A DNA stretch of 64,000 bases from an uncultured Hymenobacter sp. (lineage in GTDB: Bacteria; Bacteroidota; Bacteroidia; Cytophagales; Hymenobacteraceae): assembly GCA_913776615.1 (NCBI GenBank), contig CAJYPK010000044.1, forward strand, positions 1-64,000. The letters are read 5' to 3'. How positions within the stretch are numbered: position 1 is the stretch's first letter; each line of letters starts with the position of its first letter. Positions 34,630-42,332 of this stretch are shown here, one piece after another. The position numbers and the translations under genes were made by a program. The notes beneath the pieces were generated by a model. That model did no database searches. It was given only the letters and a program-made list of their open reading frames with translations, and was not told the DNA's origin.

Positions 34630-35391
34630 ATGTCTTTTTTTAAATCTGATACCTGGTTTGACGTGTTTAAGCACTTGGCGCTCATTGTGGCGCTGGGGGC
34701 GGCGCTGGTGCTGGGCTTTTTCTACGTGTACCTGCCCATCACCACGCACCACGGCGAAACCATCGTGGTGCCCAAGGTGACGGGCATGAACCTGGCTGAC
34801 CTCGAAAACTACCTCGACGAGCGCAACTTAGCTTACTTCGTGGACGACAGCAGCTACGCGCCCGGCACCCGCCCCATGACCGTGCTCACCCAGGAGCCCG
34901 CGCCGGGCGAGAAGGTGAAGGAAGACCGCAAAATCTACATCTCGGTGGCCATGCGCCGCCCGCCGGTTATCAAAATGCCCAAGCTGGTGGATGGCTCGGT
35001 GAAAAACGCCCAACTGATTCTGAAGAGCTACGACCTCGAAATCGGCCAGATCAAGCTGGTGCCCAACGTGGCGCAGAACGCCGTACTCAAGCAACTGGTG
35101 AACGGCCAGGAAATCGCCCCCGGCGCCCCCATCGCCAAGGGTACCAAGGTCGACCTGGAAGTGGGCGATGGCCTGGGTAATACCGAATTTGAAATTCCCA
35201 ACCTCGTCAACATGCCCGAGGACGAGGCCCGCACCCTGCTCGCCGGCCAGCACCTCGAAGTGGGCGAAGTATTCAAGCAGGCCGCCGAGGCTGGCCAGAC
35301 GCCCGGTACCGTGGTGCGCCAGCGGCCCGTAGCCGCCCCCGGCGCCACCATCCGCATGGGCCAGCTGGTAGATTTGTGGGTGGCTGAATAA
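34630..35391 (+). CDS. Single-pass membrane protein with three PASTA domains
   Basis: 253 residues. A short cytoplasmic N-terminus precedes one membrane helix (ALIVALGAALVLGFFYVYL, residues about 18-36), then three PASTA-like repeats: residues about 45-110 (VVPKVTGMNLADLENYL ... EPAPGEKVKEDRKIYI), 112-180 (KMPKLVDGSVKNAQLIL) and 190-253 (EIPNLVNMPEDEARTLL ... VRQRPVAAPG). PASTA domains bind peptidoglycan fragments, but here there is no kinase domain. Following a D-Ala-D-Ala ligase gene, a role in cell-wall synthesis or sensing is likely (inference). Similar kinase-free PASTA proteins are common in Bacteroidota. Confidence 0.9.
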   Translation: MSFFKSDTWFDVFKHLALIVALGAALVLGFFYVYLPITTHHGETIVVPKVTGMNLADLENYLDERNLAYFVDDSSYAPGTRPMTVLTQEPAPGEKVKEDRKIYISVAMRRPPVIKMPKLVDGSVKNAQLILKSYDLEIGQIKLVPNVAQNAVLKQLVNGQEIAPGAPIAKGTKVDLEVGDGLGNTEFEIPNLVNMPEDEARTLLAGQHLEVGEVFKQAAEAGQTPGTVVRQRPVAAPGATIRMGQLVDLWVAE

Positions 35392-35440
35392 GCGCCGCGC
35401 ACCCGTTTTTTTCGGCCGCCCGGCCCCTGGCCGCCGTAAC

Positions 35441-35499
35441 AAGCAACCCCGCCCGCCGCTTCGGCTGTAATGCTGACGGCCGGGTGGGGTTGCTTTTTT
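35441..35499 (+). terminator. Terminator after the PASTA gene
   Basis: Stem AAGCAACCCCGCCCG / CGGGTGGGGTTGCTT (14 of 15 paired) with a T run after it. The loop is long and itself GC-rich. It ends the transcript before the next exported protein gene. Confidence 0.75.
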
Positions 35500-35567
35500 C
35501 GTGGCCTTCGCACCGCCCGGCCGCTTTTGCTCGTTGTTTTGCCCAGCCATTTTTATTGCCCAACTCT

Positions 35568-37541
35568 ATGCGCCCACTGCTCCGCTTAGTAACGTTGCCA
35601 GCCGTGTTGCTGGGCCTGGCGGCCCGCGCCCAAACCACGCCCCTCGTCCTCACGCCCCAGCCCCTGCTGGCCGACCCCGGCCGGGTGGCCAGCCAGCTCC
35701 CGCTGGCCCCGGCCGGGCAGCGCACGGCGGCCCTGGCGCTACCTTTTTTCGAGGACTTTACGCTGCCGCGCGATGGCCAGCCCAGTGCCCTGCGCTGGCA
35801 AAATCAGACGACCAGCTATCCCGATGGCAGCGGCCTCACCCAGAACTACGCCGGGGGCGGGGCCTACGTAAGCAACCGCCTCGCCCGCGAGCCGCTCACC
35901 CGCGGCACCGTCACGCTCGACGGCCTGCGGGCCAACGGCCTGGCTTACACGCCCGGCTCGGCTTCCATCTACAGCGCCACCGATACCCTCACCTCGCAGC
36001 CCATCGACCTGAGCAGCTACTCAACGGGCAGCAACCTCTACCTGAGCTACGCCTGGCAGGCGGGCACACTGGCGGGCTCCCCCGTGGCCAGCGGCTCCGG
36101 CACCCCGGTCTTCCTGACGCTGGAGTTTTTAGACAACGTGGGGCGCTGGAACAGCATCTGGACGTACAATGCGGAAGGTAAAACCACCGCGTTTCGGCAG
36201 CAGATTTTTGCCCTCAACCAGAGCAGCTATTTACACAGCAACTTTCGGTTTCGGTTTCGGACCTCGGGCAACCGGGCGTCGAGCCGCGATGCTTTTGGGT
36301 TGGATTACATTTACTTAAATAACAACCGAGCGGCCAACGACACTGTTTTTCAAGACATTGCTACCAGCCGGGGACTGAGCAGCCCGCTCCAGAGCTTCAC
36401 GGCCATGCCCGCCTGGCAGTACGCCGCCAGTACGACCAGTCCGCTCAATCCTACCCTGACGGCTACCGTCAACAACTTGCTACGCAGCGGCAACCCCACG
36501 CCCATCAGCTGGCTGGGCACGGTGCGCGAGCTCACCGGCGGTGGCTTTGGCGGGGGCACTTGGGTGGCTAACAATCAGCCGCTGCTGGCCGGGGCGCGCC
36601 AGGTCGTCATCACCGGCGATGCGCGCACGGCCCCGCTGCCGACCGATGCTACTGCCGCCCGCCGCTACCGCTACACACTGGCTCTGCAAACCAACGAAAC
36701 CAACCCACTCACCCTTCCCAACGATACCACTTACCGCGACCTGGACCTGGCTAATTACTACGCCTTCGACGATGGCACGGCCGAGTCATTTCTAACGCTG
36801 CCCGCCATTAGCGGGGGGCCGGTGACGTACTACGCCTACCCCGTTGTAGCGGCAAAGAATGACCAGGTACAGGCCATCCGGCTGGCCCCGATTTTCAATA
36901 ATATCCCGCTGGCCCAGGGCGGCGAAAACTATCAGAATCGCTCGGTCATCGTGGCCGTGTGGGCCGATGACAACGGCAAGCCCGGCACCACCCCGCTCGC
37001 TACCCAAACGGCCGTCCTGACCAACACCGCCTCGGCGGCCGGCCCGGGCTTCGTAGAAATTACCTTCAGCAGACCCGTAGCGGTATCAGGACGATTTTAC
37101 TTCGGCTACGGGCAGGTATCGGGCGGGCAGTTTTTGCCCTACGGCTTCGATTTGAACAACACTACTACCGCGCCGTCGCTCTTTTATTTCGGTCAGAATA
37201 ATACCTGGTCGCAGCCCACGCTTTCCACGCCGGGCACCATCATGATGCGCGCCGTGATGAATAACAACGTGTTGGCTACCCAGGCGCAGCAGGCTATCAA
37301 TGCGCAGTTTAATATCTACCCCAACCCCGCCCCCACCGGCACTACGGTAGCCGTGAGCGGACCGGCCTTCCGCCGGGCGGCGGTACTCGACGTGCTGGGC
37401 CGCCCGGTGTGGCAGCAGCCAGCCGCCGAGGCCGGCCGGCCCACCCTGCGCCTGCCCGCCAGCCTGGCCGCCGGGGTCTACCTGGTGCAGCTAACTTTGC
37501 CCGATGGTAGCATTGCCACCCGCCGCCTGGCGGTGGAATAA
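35568..37541 (+). CDS. T9SS-exported protein of unknown function
   Basis: 657 residues from the ATG at 35568, which gives a clean signal peptide (RPLLRLVTLPAVLLGLAARAQ). The sequence LPFFEDFTLPRDGQPSALRWQNQ is a pattern often seen at the start of Bacteroidota exported beta-sandwich proteins (MAM/concanavalin-like fold, by memory). Residues about 380-560 may form a second beta domain (NYYAFDDGTAESFLTLP, GRFYFGYGQVSGGQFLPYGFD). The C-terminus is a T9SS type A sorting domain (FNIYPNPAPTGTTVAVSG ... ATRRLAVE). No catalytic motif is seen; the role is unknown. Confidence 0.85.
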   Translation: MRPLLRLVTLPAVLLGLAARAQTTPLVLTPQPLLADPGRVASQLPLAPAGQRTAALALPFFEDFTLPRDGQPSALRWQNQTTSYPDGSGLTQNYAGGGAYVSNRLAREPLTRGTVTLDGLRANGLAYTPGSASIYSATDTLTSQPIDLSSYSTGSNLYLSYAWQAGTLAGSPVASGSGTPVFLTLEFLDNVGRWNSIWTYNAEGKTTAFRQQIFALNQSSYLHSNFRFRFRTSGNRASSRDAFGLDYIYLNNNRAANDTVFQDIATSRGLSSPLQSFTAMPAWQYAASTTSPLNPTLTATVNNLLRSGNPTPISWLGTVRELTGGGFGGGTWVANNQPLLAGARQVVITGDARTAPLPTDATAARRYRYTLALQTNETNPLTLPNDTTYRDLDLANYYAFDDGTAESFLTLPAISGGPVTYYAYPVVAAKNDQVQAIRLAPIFNNIPLAQGGENYQNRSVIVAVWADDNGKPGTTPLATQTAVLTNTASAAGPGFVEITFSRPVAVSGRFYFGYGQVSGGQFLPYGFDLNNTTTAPSLFYFGQNNTWSQPTLSTPGTIMMRAVMNNNVLATQAQQAINAQFNIYPNPAPTGTTVAVSGPAFRRAAVLDVLGRPVWQQPAAEAGRPTLRLPASLAAGVYLVQLTLPDGSIATRRLAVE

Positions 37542-37566
37542 GCCCTTATCTTTCAGCCCATTTTCT

Positions 37567-37863
37567 ATGTCCGACATCACTTCCTCCGAGCTAAAGCAGC
37601 GGCAGCAAGCCGGCGAAACGCCCACTATTATCGACGTGCGCGAGCCCTGGGAATTTGAGGAAAGCCGCATCAGCGGCAGCCAGAACATTCCGCTCGGCAC
37701 CCTGCCCACCAAGCTCGACGACCTGGAAGACCTCAAAGACCAAGAAGTTATTGTGCATTGCAAAAGCGGCGCCCGCTCGGCCTCTGCCAAAGCCTTCCTG
37801 ACCCAGCAGGGCTTTACCAACGTGCGCAACCTGCAAGGCGGCATCATGGCCTACCAGCAGTAA
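37567..37863 (+). CDS. Single-domain rhodanese-like sulfurtransferase
   Basis: 98 residues from the ATG at 37567. The motif TIIDVREPWEFEESRISGSQNIPLG is typical of single-domain rhodaneses, and the active-site loop is Cys65 in VHCKSGARSA, followed by the GxxxVxNLxGGI ending. The enzyme transfers a sulfane sulfur through a Cys persulfide. It is cytoplasmic, with no signal peptide. The gene is followed by a perfect 51-bp inverted repeat and faces recQ. Confidence 0.93.
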   Translation: MSDITSSELKQRQQAGETPTIIDVREPWEFEESRISGSQNIPLGTLPTKLDDLEDLKDQEVIVHCKSGARSASAKAFLTQQGFTNVRNLQGGIMAYQQ

Positions 37864-37874
37864 TGCGGGCTATG

Positions 37875-38004
37875 ACGGCGGGCTGTAGCGTAAGCTTTAG
37901 CTTGCGAGCGAGCGCCAGCGAGCAACTGCGTAGGCGAACGTCTCCTTACGTAATTGCTCGCTGGCGCTCGCTCGCAAGCTAAAGCTTACGCTACAGCCCG
38001 CCGT
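37875..38004. repeat. Perfect 51-bp inverted repeat (GTAAGCTTTAGCTTGC core)
   Basis: Arms 37875-37925 and 37954-38004 are exact reverse complements over 51 bases with a 28-base centre. The arm contains the core GTAGCGTAAGCTTTAGCTTGC shared with copies at 31.7, 34.5 and 41.4 kb, followed by GAGCGAGCGCCAGCGAGC. It lies between converging genes and touches the recQ stop codon. There is no T run, so it is not a standard terminator. Confidence 0.92.
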
Positions 38005-39944
38005 TACGTCGTAGTTAGGCGGCCGTCGGGCGCGTACGCGAGCTTACCGAGCTCGACAAGCTCGCGCAGGGTGGCGGTCACGACTGTAGCTTCGATGGTT
38101 GGGTAGCGGGTTATTACCTGGCGCGGCAGCAGCGGCGCGGCGCGCAGTAATTCGAGCAAGGCTACTTGTAGCCCGGCAGTGCTTGGGGGCGCTTGCCGGG
38201 CTTTTTTGCGGGCCAGGCATACGTCGCACACGCCGCAGGCCGGGGCATCGGGCTCGGCGAAGTAATCGAGTAGCTGCTGCTGGCGGCAGCGCGTGGCGCT
38301 GGTAGCGTAGTCGATAACGGCGGCGGTCTGGTAGTCGGTGAGCTGCTTGGCGGCCCGGAGGCGGCGCTCGTCGAGCGGCAATTTAGCGGCGTCGTAGCGC
38401 GGCGTGGTAAACAGCGCTTGCGGCAGCTCGCGCCGGGGCTGGTAGTGCAGCACGCCGGTGCTGTGCAGGTAGCGCAGTTGGCGGGCTACGTCCTGGGTAC
38501 TCTGGCGCAGGTGCCGGGCCAGCGCGCTCTCCGAGATAGCCTGAAATGCCACAAATAACTCGCCGCCGTAGAGGCGCAGCAATGCCTTGATGAGCTGATC
38601 ATGCTGCGCATTGGCCACTTGAAAGTGATACAGATCCTGCTGATTGCTAATGAGCTGCACCCGGGCCGGCTGGCTCACGGCCTCGGTGAGCTGCACGAAG
38701 CCCTGCTGCTCCAGCATCTTAAGCGCGTGGTGCGCATCGAGGGCCTTGAGCCGGTAGGTTTCGGCAAACAGGCCGAGATCGAAATCAAACGCGACCAATT
38801 CGCCGCCGCCCACGGCCGTGCGCGAATAGTTGGCCAGCGCCTGGTACACGCGGCGCACTACGTCGGGCGGGGGGTGGGCCAGCGTGGCCTGGCGGCGCAA
38901 GTTGTCGGCGTCGGCCGGGCCGGTGAGCAGCACGGCGAAGGCGTAGAGCCCGTCGCGCCCGGCGCGGCCGGCCTCCTGGTAGTAGGCTTCGAGGGTGGCG
39001 GGCGCGTCGAGGTGGGCCACCACGCGCACGTCGGGCTTGTCGATCCCCATGCCGAAGGCATTGGTAGCTACGATGATGCGCGTTTTATCGGCCAGCCAGT
39101 CTTGCTGAATGCGGGTACGTTGCTCGGCTGGCAGGCCGGCGTGGTAGGCCGCGGCAGGTAGCTTTTGCTGACTTAGCCAGGCGGCCGTATCCTCGGCCTG
39201 ACGCCGGGTGCGGGCGTACACGATGCCCGTTTTACCGGGTCCCACACCGCGTAGCACTTCCAGCAGGCGGCGCTGCTTGTCCTCGGTTGGCAATACCGAA
39301 TACGAGAGCTTGGGCCGGGCAAAGCTCTGGGTGAAGATGCCGTAGCCGGGCCGGAAGCCCAGCTTTTCCACGATGTCCTGCCGCACCTGGCCGGTAGCCG
39401 TGGCCGTGAGCGCGATGCACGGCACGTCGGGCGGCAGCAGCTCGCGCAGCTCGGCAATGCGCAGGTAGGGCGGCCGGAAGTCGTAGCCCCACTGCGAGAG
39501 GCAGTGCGCCTCGTCGATGGCCAGCAGGCCCACGCTCATGCGCGCCACCCGCGCCCGGAAGAGGTCGGTCAGCAGCCGCTCGGGACTGACGTACAAGAAC
39601 TTTACCTCGCGGCCGTACACGCAGTTGTCGAGCGCCTGGTCGATTTCCTGGTGGCTCATGCCCGCGTACACGGCTTCGGCCTTGAGGCCGCGCTTCCGCA
39701 GGTTTTCGACCTGGTCGCGCATGAGGGCGATGAGCGGCGTCACCACCACGCAGATGCCCGGCCGCGCCAGCGCCGGCACCTGAAAGCACACGCTTTTGCC
39801 ACCGCCGGTGGGCAGCAGGGCCAGCGCATCGCGCCCAGCCAGCACGGCGTCAATAATCTCCCGCTGGCCCGGCCGAAACTGCTGGTGGCCCCAGTGCTGG
39901 CGCAGCAGAGCGAGCGGGTCGGCAATAGCGGAAGGGGCAGACAT
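38004..39944 (-). CDS. recQ: RecQ-family ATP-dependent DNA helicase
   Basis: 646 residues from the ATG at 39942-39944; the frame extends 17 codons further upstream without support. Motif 0 and Walker A: QFRPGQREII and LLPTGGGKSVCFQ. Walker B is a DEAH box in AIDEAHCLSQWGYDFRP. Motifs IV-VI include ATNAFGMGIDKPDVR and QEAGRAGRDG. The RecQ-type zinc site is present (TRCRQQQLLDYF ... CGVCDVCLARKK, four Cys). A winged-helix-like C-terminus follows; the length is that of RecQ without a clear HRDC domain. It unwinds DNA 3' to 5' in recombination and repair. Confidence 0.94.
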   Translation of the reverse strand: MSAPSAIADPLALLRQHWGHQQFRPGQREIIDAVLAGRDALALLPTGGGKSVCFQVPALARPGICVVVTPLIALMRDQVENLRKRGLKAEAVYAGMSHQEIDQALDNCVYGREVKFLYVSPERLLTDLFRARVARMSVGLLAIDEAHCLSQWGYDFRPPYLRIAELRELLPPDVPCIALTATATGQVRQDIVEKLGFRPGYGIFTQSFARPKLSYSVLPTEDKQRRLLEVLRGVGPGKTGIVYARTRRQAEDTAAWLSQQKLPAAAYHAGLPAEQRTRIQQDWLADKTRIIVATNAFGMGIDKPDVRVVAHLDAPATLEAYYQEAGRAGRDGLYAFAVLLTGPADADNLRRQATLAHPPPDVVRRVYQALANYSRTAVGGGELVAFDFDLGLFAETYRLKALDAHHALKMLEQQGFVQLTEAVSQPARVQLISNQQDLYHFQVANAQHDQLIKALLRLYGGELFVAFQAISESALARHLRQSTQDVARQLRYLHSTGVLHYQPRRELPQALFTTPRYDAAKLPLDERRLRAAKQLTDYQTAAVIDYATSATRCRQQQLLDYFAEPDAPACGVCDVCLARKKARQAPPSTAGLQVALLELLRAAPLLPRQVITRYPTIEATVVTATLRELVELGKLAYAPDGRLTTT

Positions 39945-39995
39945 ATGGTCAAATTTACGGCGCACCTCACTCCTGCTGCCGGGTCGCTGTTGCAT

Positions 39996-40238
39996 TTACA
40001 GCCAACCTAGCCCCGTTCCCAATACCAACCCGTTAATAATCAGCCAGCCGAGGCTATACAGTAAGGCTACTAGTAAAAGTAACGCGCCCATCGTCCGCTT
40101 CGGCCAGCTACCGGCCCGCCGCAACCGCAGCCCCAGCCACCATACTCCCACTCCGAGCGGCACAGTTAACAGCTCCGCCAGTGCCAAATTGCCGTACTGA
40201 ATCTTGGCTTCTTTTATCAGGGGAAAATCGATTGGCAT
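39996..40238 (-). CDS. Small two-helix membrane protein of unknown function
   Basis: 80 residues from the ATG at 40236-40238 (a longer frame starting at 40343 would run through a terminator, so it is rejected). Two hydrophobic segments are clear: LALAELLTVPLGVGVWWLGL and GALLLLVALLYSLGWLIINGLV, with a basic loop RLRRAGSWPKR between. No family is recognised. It lies upstream of recQ on the same strand, with a 51-base gap. Confidence 0.7.
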   Translation of the reverse strand: MPIDFPLIKEAKIQYGNLALAELLTVPLGVGVWWLGLRLRRAGSWPKRTMGALLLLVALLYSLGWLIINGLVLGTGLGWL

Positions 40239-40303
40239 GGGCGCAGTATGAATAAGCTGGCTAAAACTACGGGCAATCTTTACACCATCGCTACTATGCC
40301 AAC

Positions 40304-40340
40304 GAAAAAAGCCTGGCACCTCCCGGCACCAGGCTTTTTG
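40304..40340 (-). terminator. Terminator of the 40370-41173 gene
   Basis: Stem AAAAAAGCCTGG / CCAGGCTTTTT with a loop CACCTCCCGGCA, about 30 bases beyond the leftward stop codon. Confidence 0.85.
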
Positions 40341-40369
40341 CAACTATTAACTCTCAATTCAACTAGTAC

Positions 40370-41173
40370 TTAGGCCGCTACGGCCGACGTACCCTCGCGG
40401 TCCTCAATGGCCTTGCGCAGCTTGGCAATGGCCTGGGTGGCGCGCTCCTCGTCGAGGCGGTTGATGTTGAGCAGCATCTTGGTTTTCTCCTGCCGCGTGA
40501 TGAGCGGGTGGTTCAGCAGGCGGATAATTTCCTCTTTCTGGCTGGCCGTGGCGTACTGCACGGGAGCGGCGGCCTCGGCAACCGGCGCTTCGGCCGGCGC
40601 GGTGGGAGCCGTGGTTACGGCGCGCATAACGGGCGCGGGCTCGGCTACCACGGCCGGGGCCACGGCGGGCGTAGGCACGTTGCCGCTGTACTCCATTTCT
40701 TCGGCGGGCGTGGGCTCATAGCCGGCGGCGCGGATAATCCAGGCCAGGATGTTGCGGTACGCTTTGCCGATGGCGCGGGTCTGGGCCATGCTGGCAATGG
40801 CAAACTCCTGGTAGAATTTCTTGCCGCTCTCCTTGTTGGAGCACACGGCAAAGCCAGCCCCCACGGTCGTCTGGTGGCGCAGGTCAAACAGCGTGACCTT
40901 GGCCTGATACTTAATCTCTTGCTCGTTGCTAAGGTTGATGACGTGCTCTACGATGGGCACGATGCCCAGGCGCGAGCCAGCGTACTGCCAGCCCTCCACG
41001 TTCACAAACTCTTTACCCTGCACCTGGGTGCTGAGCTTGTTTTCTTTGATGAACTTCGCCAGGTCCTTCGCCAGGTCGAACGTCTCGTCCGACTTCGCAA
41101 GGTCGTAGCTCTCCGCACGGGGAGCAGCTTTCTTGGCGGCAGCTTCTTTCGGGGCTTTGGTGACTTCGGTCAT
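40370..41173 (-). CDS. Conserved protein resembling phage-encoded proteins of unknown function (possible recombination role)
   Basis: 267 residues from the ATG at 41171-41173. The core FVNVEGWQYAGSRLGI ... EFAIASMAQTRAIGKAYRNILAWIIRAAGYEPTPAEEM resembles a group of proteins I recall from actinobacterial and other phages (SMAQTRACAKALRNVLAWV type), sometimes placed near recombination genes. A Pro/Ala/Val-rich linker (residues about 165-205) is followed by a helical C-terminal domain (SQKEEIIRLLNHPLITRQEKTKMLLNINRL). No catalytic motif is seen. It lies in an ordinary chromosomal setting with its own terminator and no other phage genes nearby. The function assignment is a weak inference. Confidence 0.75.
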   Translation of the reverse strand: MTEVTKAPKEAAAKKAAPRAESYDLAKSDETFDLAKDLAKFIKENKLSTQVQGKEFVNVEGWQYAGSRLGIVPIVEHVINLSNEQEIKYQAKVTLFDLRHQTTVGAGFAVCSNKESGKKFYQEFAIASMAQTRAIGKAYRNILAWIIRAAGYEPTPAEEMEYSGNVPTPAVAPAVVAEPAPVMRAVTTAPTAPAEAPVAEAAAPVQYATASQKEEIIRLLNHPLITRQEKTKMLLNINRLDEERATQAIAKLRKAIEDREGTSAVAA

Positions 41174-41347
41174 GGGTAAGGTGGCCAGCGGCCGGTTATC
41201 GTTCGGTAGTACGAATATCAAACCCAATCAGGACAAATAAGGTGCCAGTAAAGCCAATTTTTTTAGTAAAATTTAGTGCTGACTATCAGCACGTTTTGGA
41301 GGCGTTAAAATTTAGTTTTCGACAGGGCGATTTTCCAAGCAGTTTAG

Positions 41348-41459
41348 CAGCCCGTAGCGTAAGCTTTAGCTTGCGGGCGAGCGCAGCGAGCAGCCACGTT
41401 AGCAGGCGTGTGCTTACGTAGTTGCTCGCTCGCAAGCTAAAGCTTGCGCCACGGGCTGC
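41348..41459. repeat. Inverted repeat, GTAAGCTTTAGCTTGC family (copy 4)
   Basis: Arms begin at 41348 (GCAGCCCGTAGCGTAAGC...) and end at 41459, with 33 of about 36 outer positions pairing. It shares both the GTAAGCTTTAGCTTGC core and the GCGAGCGAGC extension with the copy at 37875-38004. It lies directly after the lolD-type gene stop codon. Confidence 0.85.
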
Positions 41460-41461
41460 AT

Positions 41462-42118
41462 TTATTCTTCCAGGATGTGGCCGTCGCGCATGACGATGGT
41501 GCGGTCGGCCATTTGGGCCAGGGTATCGTTGTGGGTGACGATGACGAAAGTTTGGCCGAACTCCTTGCGCAGCCAGAAAAACAGCTCGTGTAGCTCCTGC
41601 GCGTTGCGCGAGTCTAGGTTGCCGCTGGGCTCGTCGGCGAAGATGATTTCGGGCGAGTTGATGAGGGCGCGGGCTACCGATACGCGCTGCTGCTCGCCCC
41701 CGCTCATCTCGCTGGGCTTGTGGTCGACGCGGTGGTCGAGGTTGAGCAGGCCGAGCAACTCGCGAGCGCGCACCCGCACTTCTTTCTCCGAGCGGTCGGC
41801 TAAGTAGGCGGGCAGGCACACGTTTTCGATGGCCGTAAACTCGGGCAGCAGGTTGTGAAACTGAAAGACGAAGCCGATGTGGCGGTTGCGAAACTTGGCC
41901 AGCGCGGTGCGGCCCAGGCTCGTGACGGATTGCCCGTCGAACAGCACCTCGCCCCCGTCGGGGTTATCCAGGGTGCCCAGAATGTGCAGCAGCGTGCTCT
42001 TGCCCGCCCCCGACGAGCCCACGATGCTCACCACCTCGGCCCGCTGAATGGTGAGGTCGATACCCTTGAGCACTTCCAGCGAATTGTAGCTTTTGCGAAG
42101 GTTGATGGCTTGTAGCAA
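41462..42118 (-). CDS. ABC transporter ATP-binding protein, LolD/MacB type
   Basis: 218 residues from a TTG at 42116-42118 giving the family start (LQAINLRKSYNSLEVLKGIDL). Walker A GSSGAGKST, signature MSGGEQQRVSVARAL, Walker B IIFADEPSGNLD and the switch His in VTHNDTLA are intact. The compact length and motif style match LolD, the ATPase that drives release of outer-membrane lipoproteins from the inner membrane, though MacB/FtsE-type relatives are close. No permease gene is next to it, so its partner must be encoded elsewhere. A longer upstream frame crosses a repeat and is not supported. Confidence 0.88.
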   Translation of the reverse strand: MLQAINLRKSYNSLEVLKGIDLTIQRAEVVSIVGSSGAGKSTLLHILGTLDNPDGGEVLFDGQSVTSLGRTALAKFRNRHIGFVFQFHNLLPEFTAIENVCLPAYLADRSEKEVRVRARELLGLLNLDHRVDHKPSEMSGGEQQRVSVARALINSPEIIFADEPSGNLDSRNAQELHELFFWLRKEFGQTFVIVTHNDTLAQMADRTIVMRDGHILEE

Positions 42119-42178
42119 GGCAGAGAAAGAGAAACGAGTTAGCAGGGCAAAGCTACGCGGAAAGCCGGTCGAGCGTTG

Positions 42179-42285
42179 GGGGTAGAGTAATGGGAGTAGT
42201 TTGAGTAATGGGAGTAATGACTCGAATGACATCCCCCCATTACTCTCATTACTCAAACTACTCTCATTACTCCCATTACCCCATC
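42179..42285. repeat. Inverted repeat built from AGTAATGGGAGTA units
   Basis: Left arm (about 42183-42220) and right arm (about 42238-42285) pair with few mismatches and consist of the words GAGTAATGGGAGTA and GAGTAGTTTGAGTAATG in short tandem. The arms are almost pure purine/thymine on one strand. Related units (ATTACTCTCACTACTCCCATTACTC) recur at about 43889-43915, before the aldo/keto reductase gene. It lies in the divergent spacer between the ATPase gene and sucC. Confidence 0.8.
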
Positions 42286-42332
42286 CGGCCCTACCTTCGC
42301 GCCAATAAAATACTCCACCCCTACCCCCTCCG

